A DNA stretch of 64,000 nt from Aurantibacter sp034110465 (GTDB lineage: Bacteria; Bacteroidota; Bacteroidia; Flavobacteriales; Flavobacteriaceae), in contig JAWUZD010000012.1 in NCBI GenBank assembly GCA_034110465.1, positions 170,439 through 234,438 on the forward strand, in the 5' to 3' direction. The notes beneath the pieces were generated by a model that was given only the letters and a program-made list of their open reading frames with translations, ran no database searches and was not told the DNA's origin. Shown piece by piece: positions 40,780 to 48,385 of the stretch. The position numbers and the translations under genes were made by a program. Numbering within the stretch: position 1 is the stretch's first letter; every line of letters starts with the position of its first letter.

Positions 40780-43700
40780 CTAGGTTTGAACCCTAGAGTA
40801 AATACGTGTATTTTTATCCTCTTCGTATTTATGAAAGTGGAGTACTAAATCTTTTAAATTGTAGCCTTTTACATTTATAGAATTACATCTTTGTTTTTTC
40901 CAAAGCTTATATAGAATAGAATTATTAAACATCTGAAGCTTTGATACTTCATTTATAAAACATTTCATTTTTTCAGCGTTTTTAAAATCTTGTTTTGTCT
41001 TTGGATTATTTATAGTATCTAAATTTCTATGTAAACAAAGCGTTCTATTTATTGTTTGCTTATCGTTTAATTTATCTTCAGAAAATAAAAGTGTATTAAT
41101 GTCTTTTACTTGTAGTCTTTCAAACTCACTTTCAGTAATTACAATGTATTCAAAGGTTTTTTTGTTAGCGGAAACTATGTCATAAAAAAGATTCTTTGGC
41201 TTATAACCTGTGTATTCGATTATCTTTTTAACATTCTTATTATTTGTTATTTCCCTTAAAGCGCTTGTTATTTCAAAATTGTTTGATTTCCAAAAATTAA
41301 AAACACTCTGTTTTTGTGTTAAAATTATATTTTTTTCATTTTCATTATTCTGTATAGCCTTTTCAAATTCAGAACATACATTTAGCTTTAAGCTAAAATT
41401 TGTTTCTATATAATTAATGTATTCCTGTGTATTTAGTTTTTTAAAATACAACTCGTTAACCGAATAAGCTAAGGCGTAATAATTAATGGAGTTATTAGAA
41501 TAGAGGTAATTATCATAAGTAGCATTATTAATCTTATTATATACTGAATTGCCTCTTTCTTTTGCGTATTCTTTAACCTCATCTTTTAGCTTATTATAAG
41601 AGTAACCTATATTAAAAGGTTTAAAAAATTGGTCGTTCACTTCTTTATAATAATAATAGTATTTTCGATTAAAGTCTTTATTTCTAAACCTTGCTATAAA
41701 TTGCTTAAAGGCTTCCGGATTTGGATTGTATTCCGTTTCTATAAATACAACATCTGTAAAACCTTGCTGTTTTATACTTAAGCCCTCATCAATTATAGAC
41801 GTTGTAAATACAATTTTTATATTGGCTTTAAATTTTGAAGCGTTACTTAATTCTTGAAAATCTGAGCTATGTTTAACGGCATCACTTGAATTTAAAATAA
41901 GTATTTCATCTTGCTTATATGTTTTATCTTTTACAAGTGTTTTCTTTAAAGCTTCTGCTGTATTAATTGAATTAAATCTAAAAATACTTTTTCCTTTTGT
42001 ATTGCTGAGGTGGTTTTTTAAAACAGATAATGTATTTCTATTGTCGATTCTAAAATTAACTTCTTTTTGTTCTGAGTTTTCTTTTTGAATTTTAAGAAGC
42101 TTATAACCTATGTGCATAAACAAATTATTCGGTGTGCCTGTTAAACCAATTACTTTTATATTCTTTAAGCCCTTTGTTAATTCTCTTATTGCTTCATACT
42201 TATATGAATTAGCACTTATAAGATTATGCGCTTCATCTATAACAACATAATCAAATAAATTTTTATTTAAGTACTTAGCTCCCTGCTCATAGGTTGCTAC
42301 AACAATAAAGCTGTTTTTTACTTTGCTGTGTTCGTCTGGAGTCGAGTTTCCTGTTAAACATAAAACTTGATTATTCTCTGCTTTTAATTGCTCAACTATT
42401 GCGGTTAGTGGCGCAAGTAACAAAAGCTTTTTATATGGTCTTAAACGTTTAAATTCTTTTATAAAAGCGGTTGTTTTACCTGTTCCTGTGTCAGCACAAA
42501 GTAAAGTTTTGTTATTTATATCTGAATAGTTTAAAATTTGGCTTATTTGCTCAGATACATAGTTTTTTATATAAAGTGTTTTATCATAATCTACACTTAA
42601 AGATTTAAGGTTTAAATAGTCAAAAAAATACAGTTTTTCACTTTCAGTATTTGCATTTTCGTTGGCAAACTTTATGCGGTTTTTATAAGTTGCATTTCTT
42701 AAATTATAACAAGCGTCAAAGATTTGCTTTACTCTATCTTTAACTTTGCTTTTTAGCTTCGTTTCAGCCTCTATAAAATCTTTATTTGTTGGCTCTATGT
42801 CTTTGTAGCCTTTTTTTATTAAATCTTTTAAAATAGCCTTAAAATCATAACCATAATTTTGTGTATAATACAGCCAAAAAGGAGTAAATACTTTATAATC
42901 TGAAAAGCTTTGACTATGGTTAAAAAATAAGTTTCCTGAAGTTTCTCCTGTTGTGGAGCTTGTGGTTTTAAAATGCTTATATCTGTTATCGGTTACTTTT
43001 GTAAAACCATTATCTATTAAAGCATTGCTTATAAAATTGTCTTTATTAAATTGCTCTATTAGAGAACCTTTAACAACTCTATTATCATTATAAATAAATT
43101 GAGGCACACTATTTACAGAAAGTTTTTGCGTTTCTTTTACTTCAAAATCAAAAACATAAGGTTTTAAATTAAGCGCTCTTTTGTCATCTTGTATAGCTAA
43201 ATAACGCAATTGTCTAAATTTACTTTGCGCATTATCAAAAGTAGCATTTAAACAAAGAGATTCCATTATATAATCTGTTATAGCTCCGCCTATTTTTTTA
43301 TGAAGTATAGAGTCTTTATAGGTGTAATTAAAAAGCTTTGGAACATATAAAATACCAGCCATTCCATTCTTACTATTGGAGCGCCACGCAAGTACAGAAA
43401 TTTCTTTTAATCTATTAAAAACCTCAGCATTTAAACAAGGCTCTAATAAGTGTAAGTTCTCTTTTTTTTCTTTACTTACATCTATATCATAGAATAAAAA
43501 AGGTGCTGAAGTATAGCAATACATTCCTGATGTGCCACCACTATACAAGCCTTTTAACAAAGCTATACTTTTGTGCTTACTTTTTGTTTGCACTATGTTA
43601 TTTAGTCGTTCGTTTATAGACGCCAAAGAGTGAAAGCAATACACAGCTGTCCCCTCTTTTTTAGAATTACTAAAATAGGAGTTAACCTCGCTAAAAAATT

Positions 43701-43791
43701 CAGTTTTAGAATTTAGCGGATTTACAGCTGTTGTATGCTTTACATTTACTTTATAATCTACTTTAGGAACGACACTTTTAATGTCGTCCAT
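40780..43791 (-). CDS. Primase-like domain fused to SF2 DEAH helicase (element replication protein)
   Basis: 1003 aa. The N-terminal third has AEP-primase-type blocks: FLFYDIDVS (acidic pair, Asp102/Asp104), AWRSNSKNGMAGILYV (137-150) and SKFRQLRYLA (190-199), like BT4734/VirE-N-type proteins. A helical linker (about 300-410, GYDFKAILKDLIKKGY) follows. The SF2 core then has Walker A CADTGTGKTT (432-441), DEAH (519-522), motif III-like GLTGTPNN (549-556) and motif VI QFIARFRN (697-704). The last 300 residues are helical and unassigned. It probably primes and unwinds the excised element. It starts at ATG 43791, 6 bp after the 101-aa gene. Confidence 0.75.
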   Translation of the reverse strand: MDDIKSVVPKVDYKVNVKHTTAVNPLNSKTEFFSEVNSYFSNSKKEGTAVYCFHSLASINERLNNIVQTKSKHKSIALLKGLYSGGTSGMYCYTSAPFLFYDIDVSKEKKENLHLLEPCLNAEVFNRLKEISVLAWRSNSKNGMAGILYVPKLFNYTYKDSILHKKIGGAITDYIMESLCLNATFDNAQSKFRQLRYLAIQDDKRALNLKPYVFDFEVKETQKLSVNSVPQFIYNDNRVVKGSLIEQFNKDNFISNALIDNGFTKVTDNRYKHFKTTSSTTGETSGNLFFNHSQSFSDYKVFTPFWLYYTQNYGYDFKAILKDLIKKGYKDIEPTNKDFIEAETKLKSKVKDRVKQIFDACYNLRNATYKNRIKFANENANTESEKLYFFDYLNLKSLSVDYDKTLYIKNYVSEQISQILNYSDINNKTLLCADTGTGKTTAFIKEFKRLRPYKKLLLLAPLTAIVEQLKAENNQVLCLTGNSTPDEHSKVKNSFIVVATYEQGAKYLNKNLFDYVVIDEAHNLISANSYKYEAIRELTKGLKNIKVIGLTGTPNNLFMHIGYKLLKIQKENSEQKEVNFRIDNRNTLSVLKNHLSNTKGKSIFRFNSINTAEALKKTLVKDKTYKQDEILILNSSDAVKHSSDFQELSNASKFKANIKIVFTTSIIDEGLSIKQQGFTDVVFIETEYNPNPEAFKQFIARFRNKDFNRKYYYYYKEVNDQFFKPFNIGYSYNKLKDEVKEYAKERGNSVYNKINNATYDNYLYSNNSINYYALAYSVNELYFKKLNTQEYINYIETNFSLKLNVCSEFEKAIQNNENEKNIILTQKQSVFNFWKSNNFEITSALREITNNKNVKKIIEYTGYKPKNLFYDIVSANKKTFEYIVITESEFERLQVKDINTLLFSEDKLNDKQTINRTLCLHRNLDTINNPKTKQDFKNAEKMKCFINEVSKLQMFNNSILYKLWKKQRCNSINVKGYNLKDLVLHFHKYEEDKNTRIYSRVQT

Positions 43792-43797
43792 TTGTAG

Positions 43798-44103
43798 TTA
43801 TTCAAATAAATCTAATTGATTTGTTTCAGGTAAAACAAAAAGTGCTGAGTTAGTAGTTACAAATCCAACAATTTCATTCGAACGTTCGCATCTTGCCATT
43901 TTTACTACTTGTGCCTTACCATTTTTTAGCCATTCGCTAACAGCACCTGTAACTGAAAAGGTTTGGTCTATCTTACCTAACTCAGTTGCAGCCATTCGCC
44001 TACTTATAGGTTTAATTAACAACAATTTATATAATTTCCTTTTTAGTTCGCCCTTTGGGTCTTTTCCGTTAATTGCTTTGTTAGTTTCCATAGAGCAAAG
44101 CAT
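43798..44103 (-). CDS. Small element protein of unknown function
   Basis: 101 aa, cytosolic, charged. The segment LYKLLLIKPISRRMAATELGKIDQTFSVTGAVSEWLKNGKAQVVKMARCERSNEIVGFVTTN looks like a winged-helix-type DNA-binding fold with a final beta pair, but I do not recognise it. The ATG at 44103 follows the HTH gene's stop directly (TAAATG); a second ATG at 44091 (METNKAING) is an alternative start. The primase-helicase starts 6 bp downstream, so this is the middle gene of a three-gene operon. Confidence 0.6.
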   Translation of the reverse strand: MLCSMETNKAINGKDPKGELKRKLYKLLLIKPISRRMAATELGKIDQTFSVTGAVSEWLKNGKAQVVKMARCERSNEIVGFVTTNSALFVLPETNQLDLFE

Positions 44104-44283
44104 TTAAAGTGTGTGAATAGAATTAACAATGTTTTCATAAGAGTACAAGACCCTACGACCAATTCCCATTGCTTTAAGTGTTCCGTTTTTGTTCCACGCA
44201 TTAAGTGTTGGTAGTGAAACATTTAGCATACTTGCTACTTCATTCCTTGTGTAGAATGGCTTTTCTTTTAAAAAAATACTCAT
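44104..44283 (-). CDS. AlpA/excisionase-like helix-turn-helix protein
   Basis: 59 aa: MSIFLKEKPFYTRNEVASML followed by NVSLPTLNAWNKNGTLKAMG and then a wing (RRVLYSYENIVNSIHTL). This is the MerR-type winged HTH_17 pattern of AlpA regulators and excisionases (Y-T-R-x-E-V-A-x-x-L-x-V-S-x-x-T-L-x-x-W-x-x-x-G). It reads from ATG 44283 to a TAA abutting the next gene's ATG. As first gene before the replication protein it may be both the directionality factor and the activator. A TAnnTTTG box lies about 113 bp upstream. Confidence 0.82.
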   Translation of the reverse strand: MSIFLKEKPFYTRNEVASMLNVSLPTLNAWNKNGTLKAMGIGRRVLYSYENIVNSIHTL

Positions 44284-44636
44284 AATTAAGATGTATTACA
44301 AGCCCTTTTAAAATACTTTTTTTATATCCATTAAAAAATAAAACTGAGTTTTTTAATTTTCAATCTTATTTTTTGTAATTTTGTTATAGCGTAAACAAAA
44401 TTAATTTTTGTTAACTCAAAAAGTATCTCACTACTTTTTAAGAAATATAAAGCTTTGGTATTTTATACTGAGGCTTTTATTATTAAATAGGAACAACTAG
44501 TATTCCGTTTAGTAAATTTAAATAAAAGTTAGGTAAGTTTAATAAATAAGACCCTGACCTATAAACAAGTTTTTAACAAATACTCGAAACCACAACGAAC
44601 ACTATACCTAAGCTATTATGTTTTTTTACGAAAACT
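44284..44636. other. Control region between the element's integrase and replication genes
   Basis: 353 bp with no supported gene. It contains a minus-strand TAATTTTG box (44396-44403) suited to the HTH operon. A plus-strand TAATTTTG (44376-44383) has no gene to serve. There is also a weak hairpin AAAAAGTA (44418-44425)/TACTTTTT (44432-44439). Operator repeats are not obvious by eye. Confidence 0.45.
44396..44403 (-). promoter_or_regulatory. Putative promoter of the element replication operon
   Basis: Minus-strand TAATTTTG, a TAnnTTTG match about 113 bp upstream of the HTH gene start; the long leader could hold control signals. Confidence 0.4.
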
Positions 44637-45932
44637 CTATAAATCCAATTCTTTAAGTTTTTGGGTAAATGTAATTGCTAAGTCTTTTGGTTTTGCTTTA
44701 ACGTAATTTTTGAAAATTATCTCTGAGGAATGTCCTGTTATAGTAATAATTAAAGAAGTAGGTATTAATCCGTAATAATTTGTACTAAAGCTTCTGCGCC
44801 CTGTATGGCTTGAAATAAACTTATACTTTTGGTCTTTAACTAATTCGAGTCTATTGTTTACTTTTGTATAAGCTTCAATTTTCTCAGTAATTCCACAATG
44901 ATAACCAACACGTTTTACAAGCTTATTAAATGTTTGTTCGTTTTTATCTTTTGAGCTTGAGTATAAAGGCGGAAAGTTTCCTTTATATTTTTCTAAAATT
45001 CTAAGCACTACATCATTTAAAGGTATGTAAACTTGCTTATTTGTTTTAACTTGAATAATGTCTAAATACTTATTATTATCTTCAAGAGTAACAATGTCTT
45101 TTGCGGAATAATTCAGAAAATCGCTAACTCTTTGACCTGTAAAGCAACAAATAAGAAGTAAATCTCTTGTAATGTCAAGCTCTTTGATTTGTATTTCTGT
45201 TTCTTCTATTTGTTTTAATTCTTTGAAAGATAAAAAAATGTAATCCGTTTGTATTGGTTTCATTTCTTTACCTGTGTTTAAAGTTGAGGTGTCGGAATGA
45301 AGTTCCTTTTTGCTAACCTTTTTAGCGTAATTACAAACGGTTACAAGCTCTTTAATTTGCTTTTTAAATGTATTGAAGTGATAACCTTTTAAATTAATAA
45401 ACCACTTCTTAAAATCGGCTCTAAATTGGTTATCCAATTGCTGAATTAAAATCGTTTGTTTTGTGTCTTCTACGTATTCAGCATAGCGATTTCTAACGTT
45501 TAAATGCTTTTTAACACTTCCTTTACTTAAATCGTTTTTGCGCTCATTTATAAAATAATCATAGTATTTAATTAATTCATTTGGAATAGAGTCTTTATTT
45601 TTATCTGCATTTAAAACACTCTTTATCCATTTCGCATTAATTATATCGTACTCATTTCTATTATTATAACCTGAAATAAGTTTTTTTTCTATAACCTTTA
45701 GTTGTTCGTTTTGCTTATCAATTTCTTTATTAGCCTCAGTAACCTCAGCTTTTTTATGAGCTAAATCTTTTGGAGAGCTTTTTAAGTTTTGAATTTTACC
45801 TTTTTTAAATTGGTCTTTAAAAACTTTTAAACCTGTTCCAGCCATAGTGTCTATGTTGTAGGCTGTATCTTTTAACCTTACATAAATCTGTGAAGCTTCT
45901 TTTTTACCTTTTAAAACAAAGTTTATAGTCAT
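44637..45932 (-). CDS. Tyrosine recombinase/integrase of the element
   Basis: 431 aa. An N-terminal Arm-type and SAM-like core-binding region (MTINFVLKGKKEASQIYVRL ... about 110-205) precedes the catalytic domain. Active-site residues are Arg268 (CFTGQRVSD), Lys in VKTNKQ, His376 and Arg379 (SSHTGRRSF), His401 (TGHSS) and nucleophile Tyr410 (FKNYVKA). The layout is that of Bacteroidota mobile-element integrases. The frame runs upstream to a TTG at 45993, but ATG 45932 gives the family-typical start. It lies about 190 bp from attR and is transcribed away from it. Confidence 0.92.
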   Translation of the reverse strand: MTINFVLKGKKEASQIYVRLKDTAYNIDTMAGTGLKVFKDQFKKGKIQNLKSSPKDLAHKKAEVTEANKEIDKQNEQLKVIEKKLISGYNNRNEYDIINAKWIKSVLNADKNKDSIPNELIKYYDYFINERKNDLSKGSVKKHLNVRNRYAEYVEDTKQTILIQQLDNQFRADFKKWFINLKGYHFNTFKKQIKELVTVCNYAKKVSKKELHSDTSTLNTGKEMKPIQTDYIFLSFKELKQIEETEIQIKELDITRDLLLICCFTGQRVSDFLNYSAKDIVTLEDNNKYLDIIQVKTNKQVYIPLNDVVLRILEKYKGNFPPLYSSSKDKNEQTFNKLVKRVGYHCGITEKIEAYTKVNNRLELVKDQKYKFISSHTGRRSFSTNYYGLIPTSLIITITGHSSEIIFKNYVKAKPKDLAITFTQKLKELDL

Positions 45933-46122
45933 TATAATAAGATTTAGAACGTAAAAATAAGTTATTATATCTAAATTCCCCTTATTTTCCCCCAAACATC
46001 ATTATATCAATTCATTTAACTTTATTCTACTTTACTTTAATAAAACCATTATTTATAGTACTTTTGAACTTATACAAGGCAAAACTCTTGGTATTGTTGA
46101 GGTAAGTAAATAATAAGATTTG

Positions 46123-46147
46123 GTCCATGTGGGACCACTTTAATTGA
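46123..46147. repeat. Attachment site, right copy (attR)
   Basis: Exact 25-bp copy of 39947-39971 (GTCCATGTGGGACC ... TTTAATTGA), without the rest of the tRNA. Confidence 0.92.
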
Positions 46148-46149
46148 TA

Positions 46150-46182
46150 AAAGCCTTTACAGCAATGTAGAGGCTTTTTTTG
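46150..46182 (+). terminator. Original terminator of the CAT tRNA, now beyond attR
   Basis: AAAGCCTTTACA (46150-46161), GCAA loop, TGTAGAGGCTTT (46166-46177) with one wobble, then a T-run. It lies 2 bp beyond the right repeat, so before insertion it would have followed the tRNA directly. It may also help end the convergent tdh-like gene. Confidence 0.75.
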
Positions 46183-46193
46183 TGGTTAAAAAA

Positions 46194-47132
46194 TTATTTC
46201 AAATTATCTAACATCTCTTTAGTAATAGCATCTAAATTAAAACCGTGTTTCCAATTCCAATCGGTTCTAGCTTCAATATCACTAATACTTCCAGGCCAAG
46301 AGTTAGCAATGGCTTGTCTAAAATCTGGTTTGTAACTTATGCTAAATTCTGGAAGTTGTTTTTTTATAGATTCAGCAATTTCTTGAGGCGTAAAACTAAT
46401 ACCTGCTAAATTATAAGAAGATCTAATTTTAATGTTTTCTGGTTTAGCCTGCATAATATCTACGGTTGCTTTAATAGCATCGTCCATAAATAACATAGGT
46501 AAGTTGGTTTCTTCACTTAAAAAACACTCGTAACTATTAGTTTTTAAAGCTTCGTGATATATTTCTACTGCATAATCTGTAGTTCCTCCACCAGGTAAAG
46601 TTTTCCAGCTAATAATACCTGGATAACGAATACTTCTAACATCTACATTATATTTTTGGTGGTAATACTCACACCAACGTTCACCAACTTGTTTCGTAAT
46701 ACCATAAACAGTTGTTGGTTCCATAATAGTATATTGAGGTGTATTTTCTTTTGGCGTTGTAGGTCCAAAAACAGCAATACTACTTGGCCAGAATATTTTA
46801 TCTATAAGCTTGGCTTTTGCTAAATTTAAAACATGAAATAAAGATTCTGTATTTAAATCCCAAGCCTTATTTGGATACTTTTCTCCTGTTGCACTTAACA
46901 TAGCAGCCATTAAGTAGACTGTTTTTATGTTATGTTTTTCGCAACAAATTTGGATGGCCTGATAATCTTGAGCATCCAAAATTTCAAAAATACCTGAGTT
47001 TACTAAAGCAACATTATTATAATTTATATCGCTTGCAACAACTTGATTTTTTCCGTAAATTTCTCTTAGTCTAACCGTAAGCTCAGAACCTATTTGTCCT
47101 CCAGCACCAATAATTAATATTTTACCTTCCAT
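46194..47132 (-). CDS. L-threonine 3-dehydrogenase, SDR (epimerase-like) type
   Basis: 312 aa. NAD-binding motif ILIIGAGGQIGSELTVRLRE (residues 5-24), SDR catalytic Thr/Ser and YxxxK (TVYGITKQVGE), and the marker block YPGIISWKTLPGGGTTDYAVEIYHEA. That block characterises the short-chain TDHs described from Flavobacterium and Cupriavidus (recalled), which oxidise L-threonine to 2-amino-3-ketobutyrate. It starts at ATG 47132 with a -7 box at 47158-47165. Confidence 0.9.
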   Translation of the reverse strand: MEGKILIIGAGGQIGSELTVRLREIYGKNQVVASDINYNNVALVNSGIFEILDAQDYQAIQICCEKHNIKTVYLMAAMLSATGEKYPNKAWDLNTESLFHVLNLAKAKLIDKIFWPSSIAVFGPTTPKENTPQYTIMEPTTVYGITKQVGERWCEYYHQKYNVDVRSIRYPGIISWKTLPGGGTTDYAVEIYHEALKTNSYECFLSEETNLPMLFMDDAIKATVDIMQAKPENIKIRSSYNLAGISFTPQEIAESIKKQLPEFSISYKPDFRQAIANSWPGSISDIEARTDWNWKHGFNLDAITKEMLDNLK

Positions 47133-47157
47133 TATGGTATCTTTAATTTAAGTCTAA

Positions 47158-47165
47158 CAAAAGTA
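47158..47165 (-). promoter_or_regulatory. Putative threonine dehydrogenase promoter
   Basis: Minus-strand TACTTTTG, matching TAnnTTTG, 26 bp before the ATG. Confidence 0.5.
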
Positions 47166-47244
47166 AAATAAATAAAATTGTAAACGTGTTTTTTTAAGAA
47201 TTGTATATATTTTTATTAATATGTAGCCATTTGCATTTATACAT

Positions 47245-47252
47245 TATATTTG
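47245..47252 (+). promoter_or_regulatory. Putative promoter of the lipoprotein gene pair
   Basis: TATATTTG, matching TAnnTTTG, 18 bp before ATG 47271. Confidence 0.5.
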
Positions 47253-47270
47253 TCTTAAATAACTATAATA

Positions 47271-47786
47271 ATGATTAAATATTTTATGCTTTTTGTTTGC
47301 TTTTTTAGTCTAAGCTGTATTAATAATTCAGATAAAGAGATAGTAAAAGAAACTACTGTAATTCAAAAAGATATTTTAACAAAAGGGTTAATTTCTAAAT
47401 TAAAATTTAATGATATTTTATTAGATAAATCTGCTAAAGTCATTATTGAAGAATGGAAATCTTATACCGCAATTGATAAAGCTATAATAGATATAAAAAG
47501 TTTAAAGTTTACGTTTTTTACAGAACAAGAAGATATTTTTAGGTCTACGCTTTTAGAGTTAAAAACAACCATTCCGGAAGCTATAGATTCTCAACCTATA
47601 AAGGCTAGAATTTTAGTACTTCAAAATCAGCTATACCGATTTCAAGAAGAATTAAAAATAAAAAAACAATTAAAAAAAGAGGATATTATTTTTATAAAAG
47701 AGGTCTTTGTTGCATTTTCAAACTTAAATCTTCAAATAAATAAAAAGCTTGAAAAAGAAGCACAACAAATTATAAAACCAGAATAA
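47271..47786 (+). CDS. Lipoprotein of unknown function
   Basis: 171 aa. SPII signal MLFVCFFSLSCIN (Cys16). The mature protein is mostly helical and highly charged (LSKLKFNDILLDKSAKVIIEEW, ALIDIKSLKFTFFTEQ-type helix, ARILVLQNQLYRFQEELKIKK), suggesting an alpha-helical bundle. Family not recognised. It ends 2 bp before the next lipoprotein gene, with which it forms an operon. Confidence 0.65.
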   Translation: MIKYFMLFVCFFSLSCINNSDKEIVKETTVIQKDILTKGLISKLKFNDILLDKSAKVIIEEWKSYTAIDKAIIDIKSLKFTFFTEQEDIFRSTLLELKTTIPEAIDSQPIKARILVLQNQLYRFQEELKIKKQLKKEDIIFIKEVFVAFSNLNLQINKKLEKEAQQIIKPE

Positions 47787-47788
47787 TA

Positions 47789-48310
47789 ATGAAAAAACTA
47801 ATTCTAGTAACTTTAATTATAATTTTAAATTTTTCTTGCAACAGTTCAAAACAAACCATCTCTAAATTTGATGAAAAAAAAGAGGTTAATACTGTTTTAA
47901 ATAATTGGCATTTAGCAGCTGCTAATACAAATTTTGACGTTTATTTTAGTTTAATGACAGACGATGCTATTTTTATAGGAACCGATGCTACAGAAAACTG
48001 GAATAAAAAAGATTTTAAAACTTTTTCCAAACCCTATTTTGATAAAGGAAAAGCATGGAGTTTTACTTCTTTAGAACGAAATGTTTTTATAAATAAAGAA
48101 CAAAACTTAGCTTGGTTTGATGAAATTCTAGATACACAAATGGAATTATGTAGAGGTTCTGGTGTTTTAGAAAAAACAAAAAATGGGTGGAAAATTAAAC
48201 ACTATGTACTTTCTATTACCATCCCAAACGAAAACGTTTCTGAAGTTATTGAACTAAAAAAACAAAGTGAAACCGAATTAAAAAATATAAAATTTAATCA
48301 AATCAATTAA
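47789..48310 (+). CDS. SnoaL/NTF2-like lipoprotein
   Basis: 173 aa. SPII signal LIIILNFSCNS (Cys17). The mature part has the NTF2-like pattern: an N-terminal helix (EVNTVLNNWHLAAANTNFDVYFSLMTDDAIFIGTDA), a WNKKDFKTFSKPYF helix and a curved sheet (AWFDEILDTQMELCRGSGVLEKTKNGWKIKHYVLSITI). The family includes nuclear transport factor 2-like domains with varied ligand-binding or enzymatic roles; the role here is unknown. Second gene of the pair. Confidence 0.78.
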   Translation: MKKLILVTLIIILNFSCNSSKQTISKFDEKKEVNTVLNNWHLAAANTNFDVYFSLMTDDAIFIGTDATENWNKKDFKTFSKPYFDKGKAWSFTSLERNVFINKEQNLAWFDEILDTQMELCRGSGVLEKTKNGWKIKHYVLSITIPNENVSEVIELKKQSETELKNIKFNQIN

Positions 48311-48385
48311 CGTTTGTCGATTATATTGTTAATTAATCGGATTTAATTTCCTTTTTATCTATTTTTATAAAAAAACAATAGATTT

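Larger units (their letters stand above)
39947..46147. mobile_element. 6.2-kb integrated genetic element (satellite- or IME-like) in a tRNA gene
   Basis: Bounded by identical 25-bp direct repeats whose offset gives an element of 6,176 bp. It contains, all on the minus strand, a tyrosine recombinase at the far end, an AlpA/Xis-like HTH protein, a 101-aa protein, a primase-like/SF2 helicase fusion and a 199-aa orphan. The tRNA stays intact at the left end, as expected for tRNA-specific integration. No capsid, terminase, relaxase or conjugation gene is visible. The gene set resembles the core of phage-inducible chromosomal islands (int, alpA, primase/rep), but a mobilisable element is also possible. 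Confidence 0.9.

Noticed and set aside
45933..45995. TTG-started extension of the integrase
   Set aside because: The first 21 residues are unlike integrase N-termini; ATG 45932 opens with the typical TINFVLK strand.
39947..46147. Prophage or conjugative element
   Set aside because: No capsid, portal, terminase, lysis, relaxase or transfer gene is visible and the size is only 6.2 kb.
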